Shown here: positions 55,265 through 64,000 of the stretch, in pieces | Position numbering within the stretch: the stretch's first letter is position 1 | Layout of the letters: each line of letters begins with the position of its first letter | NCBI GenBank assembly: GCA_031763025.1 | Contig: JASSKH010000010.1 | Span: forward strand, 8,821,427-8,885,426 | Length of the DNA: 64,000 bases | Source of the DNA: Macrocystis pyrifera | Taxonomy: Eukaryota > Sar > Phaeophyceae > Laminariales > Laminariaceae | Direction of reading: 5' to 3' | Notes under the pieces: generated by a model | Seen by the model: only the letters and a program-made list of their open reading frames with translations | Told to the model about the DNA's origin: nothing | Databases searched by the model: none | Translations under genes and position numbers: made by a program

Positions 55265-58200
55265 ATGAACCTCGCCAAGGCTTTCGGCGGGGGCTACCCT
55301 ACTTCGACGATCGGCACGCTCCAGTCGTGGGAGAGCCAAGAGGGAGCCCATACGCCGTCGGGATCAAAAACACCGATCGTCATTTGCGGGTGGCTTCTCA
55401 AGATGAAACGGGAACATCGCAAGTTCAGGTCGACGTGGAACCGCCGCTGGTTCACGGTCGAGGACGGAGCTTTCCACTGGTATAAGACTTCGAGGTGCGT
55501 CGCGTCGTTCGTCTTCTGACAGCAGAAAAGGACACCAGTCAGTACTTGCTGTGCTACGTTATTCTTCTCGCCTCTTTGTTGTTTTCTTTCACATTTCACA
55601 TGCACTGCTGTACATATGATGACAGGATATAATGGATGTACTAAGCTTGACTCGGGATGATGTTCATGCTTTACCTGTTTTTACTACTGCTGTAGAACTG
55701 GTACTGTTTGTTACATGCGTATCGCCCCGGGTAGAATGTTGATGTGTTTATGCTCTTACGCTCGGAAAAGGTTTTTACCGCGCGCTGATTGATTTCCAGA
55801 TATTTCAAAACCGCATGTCAATTAGCCGACAGTCCGCTGCCAGGTACGAACGTCGTTTTGATGTACTTTACAAAAGTTGACCTCACGTCAATGTTTGCCG
55901 TCATGTTTCTTGTACGAAACGATCCACTGAGATCGACAGTCCGAAGTATACTGCAGTGGCTAAGGAAGGGGGGGCGAGTAGGAATACGTACTCTGGCTGT
56001 ATACTACAGTAGTTGTACCATACATCCTCGTAGACGTTCCGCGGTTGTCTCTTGCCTCTCCGAAATCGTTTGCGTGGCCAATATGTTTTTTGTTCACAAG
56101 TAGGTAAAATCGCAACGTCCTGCTTGCGCGCGGGAAGATAAAATAACGCACGACGATCCGATATCTCGACGGTGCGAATACCCCGGCTTTGGAGCATGCG
56201 CTGCTGCTGTGTCTCTGGGACACGCTTACACCCGTGAACCACGGGGTATTCGTAGCGAGCTTTCACAGTCAGAAAGGGGGCTCTTGGGACTTGAGAGGGG
56301 AAAATTGATGACAAGTGTGACGATTACAGCAGCGGTATCTGCGCGATTGGGAGATGATACCTGGTGCAAACTTGGTGTCCGGGTTACGACGGTCGAATGC
56401 GAGGAGTCGTACGGTATATACGGACGCAACATGATCCTACCTGTGGGTGCCAAAGCTGCTCGTAGGCGATTGATAACACCAAAAAAAGTCATTATCTTGA
56501 TCGATATCTTCAACACTCTAAGGAGGAGTGAACACTACAGAATTACAACCGCTTAACCACGAACAAGCACCGTCATGCCCAAGCTTTCTCATGTTTCTCT
56601 CAGAATCTTGACATGTCTACAGAAAGAGAATAAGAGGGGACGCGCTAAGCTTCCCTGCTGCGTTGAGTCTGCCGTAAGCTTTCTTCGCGCCCAGCCTTCT
56701 ATCTAGCACAGAATGGTGAAGCGTGGGTGTTATACAGTGTGTTGCCTGCTGTAGGTTTTACTTTGTCGACTCCGTGTTCTCTTTATTTGGGCGGGGAGTG
56801 GGGAGGGTACCTTTCGCGTGGTTGGTGCGCGGGTCGGGTCGTCAGGTCGCACGTGCTTGCAGACGAGACCAGTTGAGGTTATCGTGAGCTTTCTCGGACC
56901 CAACACGTGCACTCAGGAGTTCACAGGTTACCAACAAACCTGGTGATATTTTTAATGTCCCGAGAGCATTTCCTCGTGATCGTTCCCAACAAACTTGTTT
57001 GTGTGTGCATCCACGTTGCACTTTAACCCTTATGGCACGCCAAGATAGCGACCTATACCGTGGAACTTTAGTGACACCAACCATCCAGGAGTAGCACGAG
57101 CGCCGAGCAGTACGAGCAGGATCATGTCGTACCCGTGCCCACACGACTCCTTGCACTCAACCATTGTACCTCGGGCACCAATGTGTATTGTCCCCCAGTC
57201 ACATATGGACCACAATGATTGCTGTCATCGTCACTTTTTACCGGTCATTTTTTCCCTCTGAAGTTGAAGTGATATATACTTATGCCCAGCGACACCCAGC
57301 AAACCCAGTGTCCGTACTGATTTCTTCGCCCTAAGGAGCTATGTATAAGGTTACTCCCAACACACAATACGTAGGCAATCGTTACAAAGTATCATAATCA
57401 CGAGAGAACTACAGTACACCACCACAGTGCATACCAGCCTCATAGCGGACGATGGCCTCGCTCTTTCCCTCCCTCCCTCCCTCCCTCCCTCCCCTCCCTC
57501 CTTCCTTCCCTCCCTCCCTTCCCCCCCTGCCTCTCTGCCCCCCCCCGCCTCCTCTCCTCCCCTCCCGCCTCCCCCCCCCCTCCCTCCCTCCCTCCCTCCC
57601 CAACCACCCCCCCAAACGCGGCGCACAGCTCCGACGCGTGCGGGCGGCTCTCCCTGATGGACATCAGCAGCGTGAGCAAGTTCGTCGGGGCGGGGCACGG
57701 CGGTTTCACCTTCGTCATTCGCGCTACAGACCGAGACATGCTCCTTCGAGCGGACAGCGCTAACGACGAGAGCCGCTGGGTGCGAGGGCTAACCTTGCAG
57801 ATAGACCTGGTTCACGGGGGCACCTTTCAGGGCCCGCCCTCGGTCAAGAACAGGCGGCGAAGCGTTCCCCGTATGATGGACTGCGGCGAAGGTGGGAGGG
57901 GTCACGAACGAAGGAGAGGGGGAGGAGGATGCGATGATAGCCGAGAGGGGGGGAGAAGCGAAGGAGCGAGGGAGAGCAAGGAGCAGCTGGACGGGGAGTG
58001 GGAGGGGAGCCAGTTCCGAGAGATTCACGACCGCATACGGGCTATCATGGACGATCGGCACGGGTCATCGGTGCGTAAAACACACGAGTTAGGAATGCAT
58101 CGTTGCAGGCTGGAGTTCATAGCGAGGGGAATCGCGTGCGTGCCTGCGCGCGGGGGGGGGGGCGTACTCATATGTTGCTTGCCTTAGTCATTTGACCGTT

Positions 58201-61200
58201 GACTACGCATCCCTTTCGAGACGGAGCACCGGGGGGGGGGGGGGGCGGGGGTGTACTCGATAGGAGAGATGTACTCGATCTCATGCATGGCCGTAGTCGT
58301 ATGACCATAGACCCTCGCATCCCTACAATGCCGGGACGGAGCATGTCGGGTTTCACCGACCAGGCAGACATTGCTTGCACCAGGCGCGAAGCGCCGTGAG
58401 GTGTCCGGCGAGTCGCATGAAGGGTGAGCTGCATCCTACTAAGAACCGCTTGTGAGGCGGACTTGCATATGGATGACAGCCTCAATGAGTTAGTTTAATT
58501 TCCGGTGTAGCCACTTCCAGAGACAGCAATGGGAGTACTATGTAACTGCCTCTTGGGTGCCTTACCTTAAACACTACGTGATACGATCAATTACCTTGTG
58601 CAGAGTAAAGGTTCTTTACTTCGCACAAATGATCTCACTCGACAACCAGCTGTGGGCGACCGCCAAAAAAAAAAAAAAAAAAACGGTGCCCTGGATGTCT
58701 AGCTTACGTAGTGAGCGGCATGTTTTACAGTGTGGTTGCCAACCGACGCCAACCCAACCGGGGGGGGGGGGGGGGTACTCATTATCATGCATGGCCGTAG
58801 TCGTATGACCATAGACTCTCGCATCCCTACAATGCCGGGACGGAGCGCGTCGGGTTTTCACCGACCAGGCAGACATTGCTTGCACCAAGCGCGAAGCGCC
58901 GTGAGGTGTTGGGCGAGTCGCATGAAGGGTGAGCTGCATCCTACCATGAACCGCTTTAGAGGCGGATTTTCTTGAATATGGATGACAGCATCAATGAATT
59001 GATTTCGTTTCTGGTGTGGCCACTTCCAGAGACAGCAATGGGGGTTCTATGTAACTGCCCCGTGGGTGCCTCACCATATATACACTACGTGATACGATCA
59101 TCCCCCTTGTGCGGAGGGAAGGTTTTCCCCGCACAAAAATGATCTATAACTTGACCGCCAGCCGCGGTAACCGCCAAAAAAAAAAAACCGGCACCCTGGC
59201 TGTCTAGCTCGCGCAGTGAGAGGCGTATTTTACAGCGTCGTCGCCAACCGACGCTAACTCAACCTGTATATATACCAGGTATATATATATATATGCACGG
59301 GGGGGGGGGGGTACTCATGTCATGCATTGCCGTAGGCGTATGACCATAGACTGGTGAAGCCGGGTTGGACCACGTCGGGTTTTCATCGATCAGTCGCAAT
59401 TTGCTTGAACCAAGCGCAAAGCGCCCTGAGGTGTTCGACGAGTCGCACATGAAGGGCGAACTGCATTATACCAGGAACCGCTTGGAAGGCTGGTTTCGGC
59501 ACCTTTTTCCTACTTTGTTGCGTATGGATGACGGTGTCGAATGAACGGACGCGGGGAGGGAGGTGTTCTCATGTCGTGCATGACCGTAATCGCACGACCA
59601 TAGACCCTCGCATCTCTGCTTGTACAATACCGAGATGGAGCGCGTCGGGTTTTCACCGCCCAGGCAGTCATTGTTGGTTGCACCAAGCTCGAAGCATCGT
59701 GAGGTGTTCGGCGAGTTGCATGAAGGGTGGGCTCCATCCCACTAAAAACCGCTCGTAAGTCGGACGTTCTTGCATATTGATGACAGCTTTGAATTGATTT
59801 TTTTATGGTGTGGTCACTTCCAGAGACAGCCATTGTTATACTACGTAACTGCCTCGTGGGTGCCTTCCAATATACACACTACGTTTTACGAAATTTCCCT
59901 TGTGCGGAATTAAGGTTCTCCACCCCGCACAAACGATCTAACTCGACGCTATCACGATAACCGCCGAAAAAAACGATAATAAATGGTAACCCGGTCGTCT
60001 AGCTCGCAGGGGGGGGGCTAGGTTGGAGTTTTGTTATCCTCGTCGGCCATATCTGGAGAGGATGAGGCCTGGAATGTGATACACGGTTAGAGCAAGTCCG
60101 TTATTGTACATACAGCAGAGCCTGTATTCTCCCTTGAGGGAGCATCTCCAGCGGTCATTTTCATTGGCGATGCTCCAGGCGAACTGTCCAATCAGAATTG
60201 CGAACGGTCACCAGCGCATGCTTCTCCGCGATGTGGTTCGCGGGAACGGTGGGCGCGGCACTTGCGCGTGTTTGTGCCGAGGATTGCGCGCTTCCTTTAC
60301 AAAAATGAACATGAAACGGTCAAAACGTCTCGGGGTTGGGGTTACGGAGTTGATTAAGGGATTGTTAGGGTTATAGGGTACTACTTCGCAGCCTCCGAGA
60401 TTGTGCGCCCGTTCGAGGGGAGGCGTTTTGGGTCATTGGGGGGGCGAGCAAATGAAAAAAACTCAATTATTTCGCGACTTTTAACCCCTACAATACTGCC
60501 CTGTACAGAGACCTAAACAAGGTGCTTTGTCCCCACGAGGGGAGTGCAGTCCTAAAATGGAGCTAAGGTCAACGCTGTCGGCGGCTTATGTTAGAGGTTA
60601 GAGCCATTCTAAGTTAGGGATACGAGTAGCACAACAAGGCGAATATATCAGACGGACGGGGCTCCTCAACTGAGAAATTGCGCCATAGGGCATACCTTAT
60701 AGCTCGGATACTATTTTTTTTTTTACAGTATTGTTCGTTTCAAACATAAGGGGGGAAAAAAATGCTGTTCAATTTTCTCAAAAGTCAGTGTTTTTTAAGA
60801 TGCTTCTTAGGTGCGAGCCCTAAAAGGTGGGCACGCGTCGCTACGCTCCTTCAGTACGGTCATGGGTGTTCGTGAACGTCCCGTTCTTTGTTCTTCGTAT
60901 GGGTGATGGACTTCCTATTTGTAACCGATTTTGTTTTTTTTCTTCCCCCCGTTCGTCTCTGTCCTTCCCAGGATCTCGCCGCCTCCTCCGAGGCGTGTTC
61001 GCAGGGCGGCGGCGAAGGCACCCGGCACTCCGGACCGAGAGCACCTCCCGTACCGCGAGACCCCAGGGGAATCAGCATAGTTGGCGGGAGGAGTCTGGCT
61101 AAGTCGCTAGAGAATGGTGGCGGTGGCGGCGACGGCTCCGCCTCGGCGAGCGGGGGGGGGGGGGGGATGGGGATGGTGGTGGTGGTGGTGGCAGTGGCGG

Positions 61201-62589
61201 TAGTGGTGACCGCGGAACCGACGCGAGATGGGGAAGGTTCTCTTCGTCCAGGGTTGTACCGATACTGGAGCCCGAGTCGTGCTCTTTCGAGAGCGGTCGA
61301 GAAGACGAGAAGCAAGACGATAGCGGTGGCGAGGACGGGCGATGGTCGGTGCCACCAGCTAAAGATGGCGGTGGCGGAGGTGGCGGCCGTGGCGGCGGTA
61401 GTGGCAGCGGCGGTAGAGGAGGTAGTGGTGGTGGTGGTGGTGGTGTCGGCGGAGGTAGCACAAGGAGAGCGTCTCACCCACCAATGCCGAGAGGGCCTCC
61501 TCCCGCCAACGTTCGAGGGAGATCAAGCTCCTCGTGGACGAAAACCGCGTCTACCCCTGCCGCCATCGAACGACTGGAAATCATTGACGTGCTTAACGGT
61601 CCCGACTACAACGAAAGCTTTGATGACTACTGGGGGCGGCATGGCGGCGGCGATGACGTCAGTAACAGGTCGACGCCCGTCGCCGACAACGGCCGACGAG
61701 GGTCGAAGCAGCGCCGGCGACGTGCCGGCGGCAAGGGAGGGGGCGAGAGCAAGTACGGAGGCGGGCCTAAGGGGGGGCGGCGGTGGGAGACCGATCGGGC
61801 GGGGTCGGCCCAAGCGAGGAGGCAGGGAGGGGGAGGGGAGCGGAAGGACTCGCAAGGGTTCGATGATCTGGAAGGCTTGTCGTCGGACGAAAGGCGAGTT
61901 TTTTTATCCGTTCTCCTCCGTTTTTTTTTTGCGTGTTGCTGCACACGGCGACATTCCTGCTATCATACGTCCTCCAATACCGGTACGATTACACGGTTCC
62001 ATGTGCAGCATCTGTTATTATTTCATGCTTCGAGGTGACCCGTGCGTCAGTCGACGCCCGCGTGGCGTAGAGATGTACAGCAGTAGTGTTCTTGCCATCT
62101 ACCCGGCACTCGGGGAAAACAAACACTGCTACTATTTCCGCGTGAAAACGTTTTCGTTTTTTAGTTATTGGGCGGTCGGCAGAAGGCTGCGCTGTGAAGT
62201 CTGCTCGAGGGGTGACGCCCTTGAATCATGCCAGACCCTTGCCTCCTCCCTGAAGAGCACGCATACACTCCGCTAGGCGTTTCGCACGAGAATGAGAAAC
62301 CTCTGCACTGCCCTGGAAACAACAGCTACTGCAGAGTGCACAATGAATGCAGACACGACGGGAGCCTTCGCTCTGTATTGACTCGCTTGCTCCCCCCCCG
62401 CCCCGCCTCTTTTCGTATCATCGTCAGCAGCGTCCGAACGCGAGACGAGCTATTCGCGGACGACTTCTCCCCCATCAACACGGCGCGTAGCTCGGCTTCC
62501 TCCCAGTACTCGGGGGCGGGCCGGCCGCCGTCCGGCCACGACCGAAAACAAAAGCAAAACCCAAAGAAGCAGCAGCAGCAGCATCAGCG

Positions 62590-62621
<32 letters not shown>

Positions 62622-63058
62622 AGCAGCAGCAGAAATCGCGCGTCACCGACGACGACGATGAAGGCGAGGGTGACAGCGACGGTGACACCACGCCCCTGTC
62701 TTCGCCGTGCAGGGAGCAGAGCGCGAGAAATTTCGACGACGACGACAGCAGCAAGGAAGAAGTCTCGGTGGACAAGACGAACTTCTGGCTCCAGTCCGGG
62801 TACGCCGATGGAAACGGCGGTAGTGGCGGCGGCGGCGGCGGTGGCGGCGGCGGCGGCGGCGGCTACCCAAGGGGCAGCAGCGGCGGCAGTGCTACCGTGG
62901 AAGATTCGTGGAACACGGGGATGGGGAGGGCGCTTGACGACGACACGCCATCCAACTCACGCATCGGAAGCAGCGGACGTAGCAGCTCGCGGTCGGGCGT
63001 GTGTAAGCCGTCGCGGCGGTACCTCGTCGAGCAAAACAGATTCCGGGAGGGGTGGTGA
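55265..63058 (+). CDS. PH-domain protein with Gly-, Gln- and acidic-rich tails, 4 exons
   Basis: Exons: 55265-55494, 57629-58070, 60972-61893, and 62428 (or 62431) to the TGA at 63056-63058. Residues about 38-135 form a pleckstrin homology domain. It starts CGWLLKMK, has RSTWNRRWFTVEDGAF, and ends with the family's invariant Trp in ESRWVRGL (about W127). Exons 1 and 2 join in phase 2 inside the domain, exactly where a strand-loop border falls. PH domains bind phosphoinositides or proteins at membranes, so a membrane or signalling adaptor is likely. The rest is low complexity: poly-Gly, the segment ERLEIIDVLNGPDYNESFDDY, Lys/Arg-rich stretches, a poly-Gln run near 62570-62635 and more poly-Gly. 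Exon 3 changes frame at a 15-G run (61152-61166). Intron 3 starts with GC. The start ATG is the first in frame within the exon, and an earlier exon cannot be excluded. Confidence 0.82.
57460..57600. repeat. CCCT-rich tract before PH gene exon 2
   Basis: CCCTCCCTCCCT units and C-runs ending 30 bp before the acceptor GCGCACAG. It supplies a very long pyrimidine tract. Confidence 0.85.
58151..58230 (-). mobile_element. Truncated family A end, start of an array in PH intron 2
   Basis: G-run, GCGTACTCATATGTTGCTTG and CATCCCTTTCGAGACGGAGC, cut by the next G-run. Confidence 0.75.
58231..58759 (-). mobile_element. SINE-like repeat (family B), full-length copy in array
   Basis: From the poly(C) end (G-run 58231-58251, then GTACTCGATAGGAGAGATG) to CGACGCCAACCCAACC. 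529 bp. It has an internal A-run at 58664-58682, which is a T-run in element sense. Confidence 0.85.
58760..59266 (-). mobile_element. SINE-like repeat (family B), full-length copy in array
   Basis: G-run 58760-58776, then TACTCATTATCATGCATGGC, ending CGACGCTAACTCAACCTG. 507 bp; begins exactly where the previous copy ends. Confidence 0.87.
59299..59545 (-). mobile_element. SINE-like repeat (family B), 5'-truncated copy
   Basis: G-run then TACTCATGTCATGCATTGCC; stops after CGTATGGATGACGGTGTCG. Confidence 0.78.
59550..60008 (-). mobile_element. SINE-like repeat (family B), diverged copy
   Basis: CTCATGTCGTGCATGACCGT to TCGTCTAGCTCGCA. The 5' end is replaced by another G-run. Confidence 0.78.
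61108..61470. repeat. GGT/GGC low-complexity coding tract
   Basis: Encodes Gly/Ser-rich stretches of PH gene exon 3 and includes the 15-G run 61152-61166 at which the frame changes. Confidence 0.8.
62568..62634 (+). repeat. CAG repeat coding poly-Gln in PH gene exon 4
   Basis: CAG/CAA codons with one CAT and one CGG near the start. The CAA interruptions point to a selected or stable glutamine run. Confidence 0.88.
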
Positions 63059-63247
63059 AAAATGACGGCGCGCTTGCTTTTCATCGTGAGCGCTTCACGC
63101 CATCCAACTCACGCATCGGAAGCAGCGGACGTAGCAGCTCGCGGTCGGGCGTGTGTAAGCCGTCGCGGCGGTACCTCGTCGAGCAAAACAGATTCCGGGA
63201 GGGGTGGTGAAAAATGACGGCGCGCTTGCTTTTCATCGTGAGCGCTT
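62944..63247 (+). repeat. 152-bp perfect tandem duplication of the PH gene 3' end
   Basis: Unit 62944-63095 repeats at 63096-63247 with no difference that I can see. It covers the last 37 codons, the stop and 37 bp of 3' UTR. The second copy is therefore untranslated. Confidence 0.92.
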
Positions 63248-64000
63248 GCTTTACAGGGCGGCGATTGCTTTTTATGCGCAGGTTGCTGTTCAACATGGGC
63301 GTATACCTTGCATGAGCATTTTCGTTCGCACCGGCGATACTTTGTAGCTTTACCGTGAGCGTTTGCTTTCGCGTGAACGTTTGCGTTGCGTGAGCTTTTC
63401 GTTTCGCATTTGCATGATGAACTCTTGCTTAGCACGAGCGTTTGCGTTTTGCGTGAACGAGCTCTTCGCCATGCTCAAGCGCAGAGCGCGTGCTCGCGCG
63501 AGGGTGATTCGGAGGAGTCCAGACCTATAGCGGTCGGCGGACGTGACCCGGACATATATATGACATGCCGGGGACGTCATCTTGAATGAACGAGCATTTT
63601 CTGTGTGTGTTTGACTGGGTAACTCCGCCGTGCGACATAAACTGTTGCACGGGCGACAGTTTCCCACGACGTGTGGTTGGTGATTAGTGAATAGGGGGTT
63701 GTATCGAAGACGTGCTGGAGAGGCCTTGCCCCGAGGTCGAGGAGTCAAACTGTAGACGACGCATTTTGTTGTTTAGTTGAGGCGACGGACGAGGCCCGAG
63801 CCCCGTTTGTGTACTGTAGAATCTACGCATTTTCTCTTGTCCGTGGTTGGTGTGCGTCTGGACTAAGAGGGAAAGTGGTTCGGGACCTGTAGCAGAAGTT
63901 GCAGTAGATAAATCACTTCATTTCGCGGGATCTCTTTGGGGGGGAGCTAGCTCTTCATTCACCCTCGCGGGACCCTTAGGTAAAAGCTGGGTAGCAAGTG
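63248..64000. other. Downstream of the PH gene, no gene recognised
   Basis: Short GAGCGTTTGCTTT-like words repeat at 63355-63450. Nothing else is recognisable. Confidence 0.4.

Noticed and set aside
57351..57739. Gly/Arg-rich minus-strand ORFs
   Set aside because: Complement of the CCCT tract and of PH gene exon 2, which is clearly coding on the plus strand.

Overview
The window looks like nuclear DNA of a repeat-rich, intron-rich eukaryote. I infer a photosynthetic stramenopile, probably a brown-alga-like genome. The reasons are long introns full of mobile elements, CAG/GGC-rich low-complexity coding insertions, and one protein whose N-terminus resembles the signal-peptide/ASAF-type presequence of secondary plastids. 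The taxon is an inference. No rRNA, operon, CRISPR array or viral gene was recognised.

Four spliced genes can be built from conserved motifs, GT-AG borders and phase agreement. (1) Minus strand, about 23653 to 4888: a SMYD-type MYND/SET protein in seven recognisable exons. (2) Plus strand, 24221 to 35754: a complete NAD-dependent glycerol-3-phosphate dehydrogenase in 11 exons, 451 codons. (3) Minus strand, 54583 to 43238: a small unrecognised protein with a plastid-type presequence. (4) Plus strand, 55265 to 63058: a PH-domain protein with long Gly/Gln-rich tails. Genes 1 and 2 start head to head about 570 bp apart. Genes 3 and 4 start head to head about 680 bp apart. Each pair may share a promoter region.

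The rest is mostly transposon-derived. It holds about 15 copies of a 110-bp palindromic MITE; 3' fragments of a LINE-like reverse transcriptase; a roughly 0.5-kb SINE-like repeat; two ~0.8-kb elements with inverted termini; a ~0.6-kb dispersed repeat (family C); a 75-bp hairpin family; tRNA-derived repeats; and many microsatellites. The LINE fragments and the SINE-like repeat share an end of the form GAGTAC followed by a long poly(C) tract, and they sit in same-orientation arrays divided by homopolymer.

The main points for follow-up are these poly(C)-ended retroelements; a short palindrome TACCWGGTA that occurs 17 times by hand count where about 0.5 is expected, and that appears as a small insertion when duplicated repeats are compared; and two genes whose reading frames break exactly at long G/C homopolymers.
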